Shown here: positions 42,158 through 50,695 of the stretch, piece after piece
Layout of the letters: each line of letters begins with the position of its first letter
Numbering within the stretch: the stretch's first letter is position 1
Assembly: GCF_000147815.2 (NCBI RefSeq)
Contig: NC_015957.1
Coordinates: 5,952,001 to 6,016,000, forward strand
DNA length: 64,000 nt
Origin: Streptomyces violaceusniger Tu 4113
GTDB taxonomy: Bacteria > Actinomycetota > Actinomycetes > Streptomycetales > Streptomycetaceae
Direction of reading: 5' to 3'
The notes under the pieces: generated by a model
What the model saw: the letters and a program-made list of their open reading frames with translations, nothing else
Database searches by the model: none
Told to the model about the DNA's origin: nothing
Made by a program: the position numbers and the translations under genes

Positions 42158-42834
42158 CCACCGACGATCTCCTGGAGCTGCTGCGCCGGCATCTGCCGGA
42201 GATCCGCGCCTCGCTGACCCCCGCACAGTTCAGCGGATTCCAGGACAGCGTGCTGCGGCTGCGGGCCGCCGGAGACGACGCCAGGGCCGTGCGCGCCGCG
42301 CTGCGGGGGGTGCGGCTGGCGCTGCGGCCTCTCCCCCGCGAGAACGAACTGCGCAGAAAACTGGACCAGTTCCGGGGCCCGGCTCCCTCCGCGGTCCTGC
42401 CGGACGCCGACCGGCTGGCCGACCTGATCCGGCTGCTGGAGTCCGTGGACTGGCCGACGCTGGACCCCGCGAGCGCCGAGATCGCCCGGGCCGTACGGGA
42501 CCGGCTGCTGACCGCTCCCGCGCGGGGCCCGGAGCAGCTCACCGGGGCCGCCGCCGAGAATCCCGCCGGGGCCGGGCTCATCCGCCTGGCCGACCCGGAG
42601 CGCGGCGATCGCTACCCGGATTTCCAGTTCGACCCGGACACCGGTGAGCCACGGCCGGTGGTGCAGCGGATCAACAGAATGCTGCTGTCGGACCAGGACC
42701 CCTGGGGCGCCGCGGACTGGTGGCTCGGCGGCAACACCTGGCTGCGCGACGCGCCGGCCGCCCTGGTGGGGCAGGTGCCGGACGCGCGGCTGACCGAGGC
42801 CGCCGCCGCGCTGTTGGGAGACGGCGGATGGTGA
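42154..42834 (+). CDS. MbcA/ParS/Xre-antitoxin-like protein (partner of the RES gene)
   Basis: The 226-residue protein starts with a predicted helical region (ELLRRHLPEIRASLTPAQ, QDSVLRLRAAGDDARAVRAA) and ends with the toxin-binding domain of MbcA/ParS-type antitoxins: DPWGAADWWLGGNTWLRDAP near residue 190, where family proteins have DPWGxxxWWLxPNxWLxxxxP. The linker between has RYPDFQFDPDTGEPRPVVQR, also typical. It is longer than most antitoxins because of the N-terminal helical part, which replaces the usual DNA-binding domain, so it may be a protein-protein module. Its ATG overlaps the CHAT stop and its stop overlaps the RES start, so the three form one coupled operon. Confidence 0.78.
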   Translation: MTTDDLLELLRRHLPEIRASLTPAQFSGFQDSVLRLRAAGDDARAVRAALRGVRLALRPLPRENELRRKLDQFRGPAPSAVLPDADRLADLIRLLESVDWPTLDPASAEIARAVRDRLLTAPARGPEQLTGAAAENPAGAGLIRLADPERGDRYPDFQFDPDTGEPRPVVQRINRMLLSDQDPWGAADWWLGGNTWLRDAPAALVGQVPDARLTEAAAALLGDGGW

Positions 42835-43487
42835 GGCAGGCGCCCCCCGAGGGCGCGCGCATGAGCCCGAATCTGTTCACCCTGAGCGCGGGCACCGAGC
42901 TGTGGAGGTGCCATGAAACCGCCTACGCCTGCACCGAGTTCAACCCGAAGCCCGCGCACTCCTTCTTCGGTGGCAATCGTTTCGACGCCACCGCCGAGGA
43001 CCGGTATCCGTATCTGTACGCGGCCGTGGAACCGGCCACCACCCTTGCCGAAGTGATGCTGCGGGACACGGAGTTCACCGGGCCGGAAGCACGGCGTCAG
43101 GTGCCGTGGGCGCTGGCGGCCACCCGCTCGCTGTCCAAGGTGCGGGTGACCGAGGATCTGGTCCTGGTGCGGCTGGTCCGGGAGGAGGATCTGGCCGCGG
43201 TGTTCCAGACCTCCTGGCTGCTGGAGTCCGACGAGTACGCGCAGACCCGCGCCTGGGCGCGGGAGATCCGGCGCCAGGTGCCGGACGCCCAAGGGCTGGT
43301 GTGGCAGTCGCGTCGGCACCGCCCGCACCGCGCCATGGTGCTGTTCGGCGACCGCTGCGGCGAGGAGCCGCTGAAGGCGGTGCCCGGCCAGGCCCACAAC
43401 CTGGGCACGTTCGAGGGGGCGGGCGAGGCCAACCGGCTGCTGGCGCCGCTGCGGGCGGTCGTCATTCCGCCCGGAACGCGGGCATGA
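42828..43487 (+). CDS. RES-domain protein, probable NAD+ phosphorylase toxin
   Basis: The 219-residue protein has the RES-domain residues that give the family its name: Arg in GTELWRCHETAYACTEFNPK near residue 26, Glu in VEPATTLAEVMLRDTEF near residue 73, and Ser in QGLVWQSRRHRPHRAMV near residue 165. RES toxins such as MbcT and Res cleave NAD+ with phosphate to release nicotinamide and ADP-ribose-1''-phosphate, stopping growth. The start overlaps the antitoxin-like gene and GGGAGA precedes it. The gene ends convergently with the FHA operon over an 11-bp hairpin. This pairing of a RES toxin and MbcA-like antitoxin directly behind a CHAT protease is the core of the proposed conflict module. 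Confidence 0.88.
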   Translation: MVRQAPPEGARMSPNLFTLSAGTELWRCHETAYACTEFNPKPAHSFFGGNRFDATAEDRYPYLYAAVEPATTLAEVMLRDTEFTGPEARRQVPWALAATRSLSKVRVTEDLVLVRLVREEDLAAVFQTSWLLESDEYAQTRAWAREIRRQVPDAQGLVWQSRRHRPHRAMVLFGDRCGEEPLKAVPGQAHNLGTFEGAGEANRLLAPLRAVVIPPGTRA

Positions 43488-43526
43488 GCACGCGCGGCGG
43501 CCCGGGGGTGGCCGCCCCGCGACGCC

Positions 43527-43555
43527 GCCCGGCACCGGCTCAGTCGGTGCCGGGC
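43527..43555. terminator. 11-bp bidirectional hairpin at the RES/FHA junction
   Basis: GCCCGGCACCG at 43527-43537 pairs perfectly with CGGTGCCGGGC at 43545-43555 across a 7-nt loop that contains the FHA gene stop codon. It lies between the two convergent operons and can terminate both. Confidence 0.75.
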
Positions 43556-44124
43556 CCCGTTCCGTACAGCCGTACGGCGAAGCTGACCCGCATCCCGAGC
43601 CGGAGCTGGTCGCCGTCGCGGACGGGGGTGCGCACGCCCGCCGCGATCCGGGCGCGGTTCAGATACGTGCCATTGCGGGAGCCCTCGGCGGGCTCCTCGA
43701 CCCAGGCGCTGCCGTCCGGCTCCACGGTGAGCGACGCATGACGCCGGGAGACCTTGTTCCAGCCGACGAACGCGGCGGCGGTCCGCGGCGCCCAGTCCGG
43801 GTGGCGGCCGATGTGCAACGGAGGGCCCGGGCCGTGGCGGAGCTCCAGACAGGGTTCGGCGCAGACCAGCAGCACATGGGTGCGCGTACGGTCGCAGGAC
43901 GCGCAGCGGGCGTCGCGGGGGGCCACCGGCGCACGGCAGTTCCAGCAGGGCGCGGACACCTCGACACCGGCCGTGCCCGGCGCGGGCCGGGGTGCGGGCT
44001 CTGCCGTCGGGTCCGGCTCCGGCGCCTGGCCCGGCTTCTGCCCTGTCTCCGCTTCCTCCAGTGCTTCCAGTTCCTGGCCGTCCGGCACGCGAGCCCACCC
44101 CGGGGGAGTGGCCCTCTCGCTCAT
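43540..44124 (-). CDS. Zinc-ribbon plus FHA-domain protein
   Basis: The 194-residue protein has a four-Cys zinc ribbon (PCWNCRAPVAPRDARCASCD) near residues 60-80 and an FHA domain in the C-terminal half: LHIGRHPDWAPRTAAAFVGW, NKVSRRHASLTVEPDG with the conserved SRRH, and GSRNGTYLNRARI with NGT/N. FHA domains bind phosphothreonine. It overlaps the AAA+ gene by ATGA and is last in a four-gene operon that starts with a kinase, so the kinase is the likely partner. Confidence 0.88.
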   Translation of the reverse strand: MSERATPPGWARVPDGQELEALEEAETGQKPGQAPEPDPTAEPAPRPAPGTAGVEVSAPCWNCRAPVAPRDARCASCDRTRTHVLLVCAEPCLELRHGPGPPLHIGRHPDWAPRTAAAFVGWNKVSRRHASLTVEPDGSAWVEEPAEGSRNGTYLNRARIAAGVRTPVRDGDQLRLGMRVSFAVRLYGTGPGTD

Positions 44125-46196
44125 CGGCCGCCCCCGGGACCGGGATCCGCGTCCGCCGTGTGCACCACCCGCAGGTCCAGGGCCACCGTTCCGTCCCCGG
44201 CGGGCCGCACACCGGTGACGGTGACCGCCGTGCCGGCCAGCCGCTCCTGGTCGAACAGCGCCCGTGCCAGCGGGTTGATCAGATGCGTCTCCAGCAGCAT
44301 GCCGATCCCCCGGCCGCCGTTGTCGACATCCGCCGTGCAGTAGGCGGACAGCGCCTGATGCGCCTCGTCGGAGAGGCGCAGATGCACCCCCTGCTCCTCC
44401 CGCAGCACCCGCTGGATGTTGCCCACCTGCGAGTCGAAGATCTCGGCGGCCACCTTGCGGTCGATGTAGTCGAAGACCACCACATTGCCGCCGAGCCGGT
44501 TCATCAGCTCCGGGCGGCCGATCTCCTCGACGAAGTGTTCCTTCACATTGGCCAGGATGATCTCCTCCAACTGGTGGTACGGCATCCCGGGCTCGGCCAC
44601 CCGCCCTTCGTGTCCGCGTCCGCCCTCGCCGGTCCGTTTCCTGACCCCGAGGTTGGAGGTGAAGATCAGCACGCATTCGCTGAAGTACGTGGTGACGCCC
44701 TGCCCGTCGGTGAGCCGGCCGTCCTCGAGCACCTGGAGGAACTTGTCGAGCACACCCTTGTCGGCCTTGTCGATCTCGTCGAACAGCACCACCCGGAAGG
44801 GGTCGTTGCGCACCGCCGTGGTCAGCTCGCCACCGGCCTCGTAGCCCACATATCCCGGTGGTGCGCCGAGCAGCCGGTCCACCGAATGCGGCGCGGAGAA
44901 CTCGCTCATATCGAAGCGCAGACAGGCGTCCTCGGTGCCGAAGAGCAGCTTGGCCACCGACTTGGCCAGCTCGGTCTTGCCGGTGCCGGTCGGCCCGGCG
45001 AAGAACAGCACACCGCGTGGCCGGCTGCCGGGGTGGGAGGCCTGGGCGCCGGAGAGGCTGAGCGCGGCACGCTTGAGGATGTCGAGGGTCTTGCCGACCG
45101 CCTTCTCCTGGCCCTTCACCCGCGCCCGCAGGTCCGCCTCGCCCTTCTTGATCTGCTTGCGGATGTAGTCCGCCTGCCACGGGTTGTCCTTGACGCCGAG
45201 CTGGTAGACGCGGACCGCGTCCCGCATCTCGGCGAACGACAGCCCACGGTCGAGCGCCATACGGGCGCTCTCCCGCATCGCGCGCAAGGTCAGCCCGGCG
45301 GTGGCCCGGGCGAAGGTGTCGATCTCGTGCTCGTCCAGCGGCCGTCGCTTGTCGAGCCGGACCGGCCCGCCGTCCTCTTCGCCCTCGGACGCGGACGCGG
45401 ACGCGGCGGTGTGCTCCTCGGCCAGCAGCTCGGCCATGCGCCGCCTGCTGCCCAGGTCGGGCAGCGGGATGCCGATGGTACGGACCCGTTCGCTGCCCGC
45501 GACCAGCCAGGTGGGCAGATCGCGCTCCCCGTCGGCGAGCCAGATCACGGGGTTGAACAGCAGCCGTCCGCTTCCCGGGGAGGAGATCGGCCGGGCGTCC
45601 TCGGCCAGCTTGAGGCAGTTGAGGAAGAAGTCCCGCTCCGGATCGCTGAGCCGGGTGACATCGGTGGGGATCCGGGCCGCGTAGTCGATCAACAACACCA
45701 CTCGGTAGGGCTGTTGGCGCGGTGCCGGGTCCGGACGGGGCCGGCCGTCCGGTGTCTTCTGCTGCCGCCCCTGCTGCTTCCAGCCGGTGACGATGTCGCG
45801 CAGCGTCCGCTCCGCATCGGCCAGGTGGACGGGGGCCTCGGCACGCCGGGCGCGCCCGGGCCTGGTGGCGTCCCGCCCGTGCAGCAGCTCGCGGATCTCC
45901 TGGGCCGCCGGGCCCACGACGACGGTGAAGCCGTCCGCGATGTCGAAGCGGATCAGCGCCTCGTACCCCTCCTGCCACAGGGCGTTCCACAGGACCTCGG
46001 TGAGGGTGTGGTGGTCGTCGTAGGTCGCCTCGGGGCCGCCCTCGTCGGGGTCCTTGTCGTGGCGGACGAGGTGGATGTCCCGGATGCTGCCGTGCAGTAC
46101 GTACTGGGACTGGACGCTGAGCGTGCCGACCAGCTCCTCGGCGAAGGCCGGAAGCCTGCGGTCGTCGCGGCCCGGGGACGTCACTGGCTCGGTCAT
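44121..46196 (-). CDS. ClpB-like AAA+ ATPase with degenerate first module
   Basis: The 691-residue protein ends with an intact ClpB/ClpA D2-type AAA+ module: Walker A GPTGTGKTELAKS (residues 401-413), Walker B RVVLFDEIDKAD (about 468-479), the pore loop GYVGYEAGG, sensor 1 IFTSN near 511 and a C-terminal lid with GGRGIGMLLET. The first 300 residues look like a remnant AAA module: VVLLIDYAARI resembles a Walker B strand but no Walker A is found. The linker GQEKAVGKTLDILKRA (about 363-378) is typical of Clp D2 entry. It probably remodels or unfolds a partner protein. It lies between a coiled-coil protein gene and an FHA gene, all overlapping by ATGA. Confidence 0.88.
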   Translation of the reverse strand: MTEPVTSPGRDDRRLPAFAEELVGTLSVQSQYVLHGSIRDIHLVRHDKDPDEGGPEATYDDHHTLTEVLWNALWQEGYEALIRFDIADGFTVVVGPAAQEIRELLHGRDATRPGRARRAEAPVHLADAERTLRDIVTGWKQQGRQQKTPDGRPRPDPAPRQQPYRVVLLIDYAARIPTDVTRLSDPERDFFLNCLKLAEDARPISSPGSGRLLFNPVIWLADGERDLPTWLVAGSERVRTIGIPLPDLGSRRRMAELLAEEHTAASASASEGEEDGGPVRLDKRRPLDEHEIDTFARATAGLTLRAMRESARMALDRGLSFAEMRDAVRVYQLGVKDNPWQADYIRKQIKKGEADLRARVKGQEKAVGKTLDILKRAALSLSGAQASHPGSRPRGVLFFAGPTGTGKTELAKSVAKLLFGTEDACLRFDMSEFSAPHSVDRLLGAPPGYVGYEAGGELTTAVRNDPFRVVLFDEIDKADKGVLDKFLQVLEDGRLTDGQGVTTYFSECVLIFTSNLGVRKRTGEGGRGHEGRVAEPGMPYHQLEEIILANVKEHFVEEIGRPELMNRLGGNVVVFDYIDRKVAAEIFDSQVGNIQRVLREEQGVHLRLSDEAHQALSAYCTADVDNGGRGIGMLLETHLINPLARALFDQERLAGTAVTVTGVRPAGDGTVALDLRVVHTADADPGPGGGR

Positions 46197-47854
46197 GACT
46201 GCCTCTCCTGGTCACGGTGGCGGACCTTGGGCCCGGGGCGGCGGTCGTCAGCGGACCGGTCCGCCGTACGCCGGACGGGCCGCGCGGGTGGCTTGCCGAA
46301 GTCGAACGGCACGCTGAGCCCGGCCCGTTCGGCCATCTCGCGCAGCTCCCGCAGATGCTCGGGGGCCTCGCGGCACCGCTGCCCGTCGAGGTCCAGATCG
46401 TCGTCGGTCTCCTCGGCGGGGTCGCGCTCGCGGTGCATGGTGGCGACCCGGGCGGTGCCCCCGGCGTCCACGCTGACGCGGAGCCAGTGCTCCTCCCCCC
46501 AGCCCGGCGGGGTCCAGTCGATGATCTGCGCCGCGCCGGAGGTCGTGCATCCGGCCGACTCGGGTCCCGACCGCCGGACCGCCGCGCGGATCACCTCCGT
46601 GGCGTACATCCGCTGATACGCGTCGACCCGCTCGCCGACGCGGGCCGCGACGCGCACGCGCTCGGCCTCCGCCAGCGTCCCGCCCTGGTACAGAAAGCGC
46701 TCCAGGACCGCGATCTCCGCCCTGACATCGGGCAGCGGAACGGGTGTGCCGAAGTGGCCGTCACCGGGTGTGCCGGGGTGGTCGTCGCGGAGGAAGGCGA
46801 GCTGCTGGGCGGCCCACTCCTCGGTCTCCTGCCGCCGCTCGGCGTCGCGGGTCATCCGCTCGGCGAACCCGGCGGCCTCCCGCAGATGGCGCTTGGCCGC
46901 GGCGGGCCGCCGGGCGGCGACCTCCGCGGCAACGGTGACCCGCTCCTCAACCAGCCGGTAGTCGGACACCGACACGTTCTGCGGAAGCCTGGCCAGCAGG
47001 TCCGCGCCCAGCCGAAGCACCTCCTCATCGGTGGGGGCCTCGGTGACGGCGGGCGGCTGCTGCTGCGGCAGCGAACCGCGCGCCTCGGTTTCGGTGGCGG
47101 CCTCCTCGTACGCCTCCAGCGCCTGGCGGCGGCGGGCGCGCAGGGTGGCGTGCCAGCCGGTGTCCTCGGGATGCGCTCCGGCCACCGGACGAGCGGCTGC
47201 CTCCATCGTGGCCCGTGCGTAGGCGGCCTCCGCGCGGCGCAACCGGCGGTCGGTGTCGGCCAGTTGTCGCCATGCCTCGTCCAGTTTCTTGCCCGTCAGT
47301 GCCAGCGGCGGTGGCAGGTCGGGCGGTTCCGGTGGCCCGTCGGGGCCCCCCCGCCGTATCCGCGCGCGCAGTGTGTCGATGCGGGCGTTGGCCCGGACGG
47401 CGGCGAAGGCGGCGGCCCGCCAGCACGCGGCGGCCTGCCGGGCGTTCATCTGCCGTCGGCGCAGCTCGGCCTGGTCCTCGGCGGCGCGGATGGCGGCTGC
47501 CGCGAGCACCTGCGCCCCGGCCATGGTGGCGCGGCCGACGAGCAGCGCCCCGCTGAGCGAGCCGAGGCCGATCAGGGCGGGCACCATCAGGTCGTGCACC
47601 TGGTCCATGGCGGCGTTCAGCGCATGGCCGGTGGTGTGGTGTACGGCGTCGACGAAGTGCTGCCCGGCTTGGGTGCCGAAGTGGTCCGACAGCCCGGTGC
47701 CCTGGACCGCGTGGTGCGGCACTCCGGTGTTCGGGATGGTGTTGGTGACAGTGTCGGGGACCGTGTGCTGGATGGTCTCGGCGACCGGCGGCTGGGGGAA
47801 GTACACATCCGGCATCACATCGCCGATGCTGGCAATCGCCTGTCCCGAACTCAT
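46193..47854 (-). CDS. Coiled-coil protein of unknown function in kinase/AAA operon
   Basis: The 553-residue protein is not recognised. It has a hydrophobic stretch near residues 85-120 (LMVPALIGLGSLSGALLVGR ATMAGAQVLAAAAI), a long Arg/Ala/Glu-rich region with predicted coiled coil (residues about 125-470), and a charged C-terminus. No catalytic motif is seen. The first 60 residues are Val/Thr/Pro rich. It overlaps the kinase gene and the AAA+ gene by ATGA at both ends, so it is very probably a component of the same complex, perhaps a membrane-tethered scaffold. Confidence 0.8.
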   Translation of the reverse strand: MSSGQAIASIGDVMPDVYFPQPPVAETIQHTVPDTVTNTIPNTGVPHHAVQGTGLSDHFGTQAGQHFVDAVHHTTGHALNAAMDQVHDLMVPALIGLGSLSGALLVGRATMAGAQVLAAAAIRAAEDQAELRRRQMNARQAAACWRAAAFAAVRANARIDTLRARIRRGGPDGPPEPPDLPPPLALTGKKLDEAWRQLADTDRRLRRAEAAYARATMEAAARPVAGAHPEDTGWHATLRARRRQALEAYEEAATETEARGSLPQQQPPAVTEAPTDEEVLRLGADLLARLPQNVSVSDYRLVEERVTVAAEVAARRPAAAKRHLREAAGFAERMTRDAERRQETEEWAAQQLAFLRDDHPGTPGDGHFGTPVPLPDVRAEIAVLERFLYQGGTLAEAERVRVAARVGERVDAYQRMYATEVIRAAVRRSGPESAGCTTSGAAQIIDWTPPGWGEEHWLRVSVDAGGTARVATMHRERDPAEETDDDLDLDGQRCREAPEHLRELREMAERAGLSVPFDFGKPPARPVRRTADRSADDRRPGPKVRHRDQERQS

Positions 47855-50481
47855 GTGAGCCTCCCTGACGTCGGCGGGGCGGCCGCCCTCGGGCGGCCGG
47901 GGCGGTGCCGTTCGTCCCGGCCGCGCAGCTCCGCGACATAGCGGCGCCAGCACCGCAGCCGGTGCCAGGTCCACCAGATGAGGACGGCCACGGTGGCCAG
48001 CGGCCACACCCAGGGGGCGTAGGCCACGGTGGCCCACAACAGGGCGATGACCGGGAGGATCAGCAGGCCCTGGACGGGGAAGCGGGAGCCGGGGCGGCGG
48101 ATGAACCGGGCCACGGGCAGCGTACGGTCGATCAGCAGCCCGGCCAGGGACCGGTCCGGGTGGTAGCCGGGGCTGCCGATGCGGTACGCCGTCCACAGCT
48201 CCAGGGCCAGGACGGCGGCGGCCGCCGGGACGGCCAGCATCCACGCCGTCACGACCGCGCGCTGGGCGGGCCATCCCACCAGATCGCCCAGGCCGATCAC
48301 GAAGATCCACGGGAAGACGAAGGCGACGGCTCCGCCGAGGGCCCAGCCGAGTGTGGGCAGCATGTCCTGTCTGCGCACCCACAGCGTGGCCACGTCCAGA
48401 TCGCGCTCCTGGCGGAGGAGGGCCCGCTCGCCGTCGAGCCGCCCCTGCGTCTCCGAGGACTCCTGCTCGGCGAATCCGGCCAGCCACTCGGCCAGTTGCA
48501 GCCGCACCAGATCCTCGGGGTCGCGCACCAGCCGCCCGTACCAGGCCACCGGCTGCGGCAACGCGGCCTGGATGCCGGCGGTCCGCTCCTGGAGCCTGCG
48601 CCGGTGCGCGGTGGGGGCGGCGGCGAGCGAGAGGAGAGCGGCGAGCCGGGAGCGGTCGAGCCGGGTGGCGGCGCGCACCTCGGCACGGCGGTCGCGCAGC
48701 CACGGCGACTCGTGGAGCACTTCCTCGACGGTGTGCTGCCAGCGGGAGCGGGCCGTCAGCCAGCGCTGCTGCACCTCGGCGAGCCCATCGCCGCCGGGCC
48801 GTGAGTCCAGCAGCGGCAGGATGGTGTGATCCCGCAGGTCCGCCACGACGGAGAGGGCGAACTCATCGCCGCGCCCGGCCTCCCGCAGCAACTCCCCCAG
48901 CCCCGCGTGGTCCAGCGGCACCCCGCGGTAGGACGCGTCGAGGGTGGGGCCGAGCCAGGAGATCAGCCGCACCATCGTGATCGGCTTCGGCTGACGTGGC
49001 GGAGCCGCGGGGTGCTGGGGCTCCAGGAGGCCGAGCAGCGCCGCCAGTTCACCGGCGTCGCGGTCCGGGGCGCCCTCGAACTGCCGTAGCCAGCGGGTGA
49101 ATTCGCCCCGGCCACCCCGTCGGGAGAGGACCTGCCGGGCGGGCCGCCAGTTCTCGCTGAACGCCCTGGCGAGCTGCTTCGGCCTGGTGTAGCGCTCATC
49201 GAGGAAGGCGAACGGCTCGATGTCCGGGGCGTCTTCAGGATCGGAGGCGCCGGGGGCCGTCCCCGCCTCCCAGGGGGCGATCGGCGGCGAGCCGCCCACC
49301 AGCCACTGCGCCACCTCGTCGGTTCCCCAGCGGTGGTCGGGGTCGCGGGTGAGCAGCCCCATGCAGAGCAGCCGCAGCCGGTGGCCGGTGACCAGGGACA
49401 GATCCGGGGCGCGGGAGCTGATCTCCTCGCGGACGAAGTCGTTGTCGGTGAACCGGACGGGGTGGCGTCCGCCGGCCATCTCGGCGACGATCATGCCGAG
49501 CGACCACCAGTCGGCGGGCGGGTGGATCAACTGGTGGCGCAGCGACGCCTGTGGGGACATGTAGAGGGCGGTGCCGACCCAGCGCTCGTCGCGGGTGTAG
49601 CGCTCGGCGGGTTCGTGGGCGGAGACGGCGAAGTCGACGAGGACGAGGTCCGGGGCGGCCGGGTCGAGGCTGCCGAGCACGATGTTGGCCGGGCTGATGT
49701 CCCGGTGGACGATGTTCAGTTCGTGCAGGGTGGTGAGGGCCTCGTGGAGCTGCCGTACGACGCTGTGGATGAGCACGGGGTCGGCCGGGCCGGGGTTGTC
49801 CCTCAGATATCCGGCCAGGTCGGTCTCGCCGTAGGAGGGTGCCAGGTCGTACGGATGGCCGTCGGCCCCGGTGTCGCCGGTCTCGGTGAAGTGGGTGAGG
49901 TGCCGGCGCGGCCGGTCCCGCAGCGGCTCCCACACCCGGCGGTCCGGGGCGTGGCCGAGGTGGTACCACTTGAGGATGTGGCTGCCGCGCTCGTCCTCGA
50001 CGCGGTAGACGGCCGCCTGGTGCGGATGGTCGGGGCGGCGCAGCACGGCCCTCAGGCGGAACCGGCGGCGCAGCGAGACCGGCAGCGCTCCGGTGTCCCC
50101 GCGCAGGTCGCGACCCCCGTGCGCGACCTGCGCGGGCGCCGCCGAGGGGATCTCGTCCTCGGTGGGCCCGGCCATCGTGGCGGCTGCCGCCGGGAGCGGC
50201 TCCTCTTGTTCGGTGAGCCCGGCCGCCGAGGCGCCGACCGATGGGGGCGGCTCCTCGCGTTCGGTGAGCCCGACCCCCGTGGTTGCCGCAGACGGAGGTG
50301 GCTCCTCATGTTCGGTGGGCGGCGGCCCGGCGTCGTGCGCGCGCTGCTCTTCGGGCTCCCCTTGGTCCCGGTGGTATCCGTGGTCCCCGTGGGCTGCGTA
50401 TTGCTCGTCGTCCCCGTAAGCCCCGTAGTCCTCGTCGTCCTCGGATTCCGTGGGGGGCGGCTGCTCGTGCGGATGGGTCAC
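47851..50481 (-). CDS. Membrane-anchored protein kinase-like protein with DFA motif
   Basis: The 876-residue protein has an acidic/Pro-rich N-terminal 130 residues, a Hanks-type kinase domain (Lys in HILKWYHLG, about residue 171; catalytic loop IVHRDISPANIVLG, about 258-271; activation start LVLVDFAVSAHEP, about 280-292, where DFG has become DFA), then a large helical region and four hydrophobic helices in the last 190 residues. The changed DFG glycine suggests altered metal handling or a pseudokinase. The start at 50481 is preferred because GAGGTGA lies upstream; GTG at 50490 is an alternative. It is first in a four-gene operon joined by ATGA overlaps. Confidence 0.85.
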   Translation of the reverse strand: MTHPHEQPPPTESEDDEDYGAYGDDEQYAAHGDHGYHRDQGEPEEQRAHDAGPPPTEHEEPPPSAATTGVGLTEREEPPPSVGASAAGLTEQEEPLPAAAATMAGPTEDEIPSAAPAQVAHGGRDLRGDTGALPVSLRRRFRLRAVLRRPDHPHQAAVYRVEDERGSHILKWYHLGHAPDRRVWEPLRDRPRRHLTHFTETGDTGADGHPYDLAPSYGETDLAGYLRDNPGPADPVLIHSVVRQLHEALTTLHELNIVHRDISPANIVLGSLDPAAPDLVLVDFAVSAHEPAERYTRDERWVGTALYMSPQASLRHQLIHPPADWWSLGMIVAEMAGGRHPVRFTDNDFVREEISSRAPDLSLVTGHRLRLLCMGLLTRDPDHRWGTDEVAQWLVGGSPPIAPWEAGTAPGASDPEDAPDIEPFAFLDERYTRPKQLARAFSENWRPARQVLSRRGGRGEFTRWLRQFEGAPDRDAGELAALLGLLEPQHPAAPPRQPKPITMVRLISWLGPTLDASYRGVPLDHAGLGELLREAGRGDEFALSVVADLRDHTILPLLDSRPGGDGLAEVQQRWLTARSRWQHTVEEVLHESPWLRDRRAEVRAATRLDRSRLAALLSLAAAPTAHRRRLQERTAGIQAALPQPVAWYGRLVRDPEDLVRLQLAEWLAGFAEQESSETQGRLDGERALLRQERDLDVATLWVRRQDMLPTLGWALGGAVAFVFPWIFVIGLGDLVGWPAQRAVVTAWMLAVPAAAAVLALELWTAYRIGSPGYHPDRSLAGLLIDRTLPVARFIRRPGSRFPVQGLLILPVIALLWATVAYAPWVWPLATVAVLIWWTWHRLRCWRRYVAELRGRDERHRPGRPRAAAPPTSGRLT

Positions 50482-50682
50482 AAAGGTCACCTCGTGAACG
50501 GGTGGGCGGTGTCGGATTCAATGGCGGCGACAGCGGCGGCCGGTGACCGCCGGACCATGGATCAAGAAAGCGGAACCTCGGAAATCGGAAATCTGTTCCA
50601 GCACGGCGTGAATTACCGGCGGTGCAAAGCCCGGCGCGGTACGGCCGTCGAGAGAACGATTTCCTCTTTCCCGGCCGGTCGC

Positions 50683-50695
50683 TAGCCTGGTGACC
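50683..50695 (+). promoter_or_regulatory. Leaderless-type -10 element of the macro-domain gene
   Basis: TAGCCT at 50683-50688 is followed by GGTGACC and the ATG at 50696, the same seven-base spacing as other leaderless promoters in this window. The 200-nt region 50482-50682 between the divergent kinase and macro genes has no other clear element. Confidence 0.5.

Noticed and set aside
39749..42226. 825-residue minus-strand frame opposite the CHAT gene
   Set aside because: It is a shadow of the GC-rich CHAT coding sequence with no recognisable domain.
41425..42834. 469-residue reading of the antitoxin-like gene
   Set aside because: The extra N-terminus overlaps the CHAT domain in another frame; the ATG at 42154 overlapping the CHAT stop is the natural start.
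46193..48703. 836-residue reading of the coiled-coil gene with a long N-terminal extension
   Set aside because: The extension overlaps the kinase coding region in another frame. The ATG at 47854 overlaps the kinase stop by ATGA and is the natural start.
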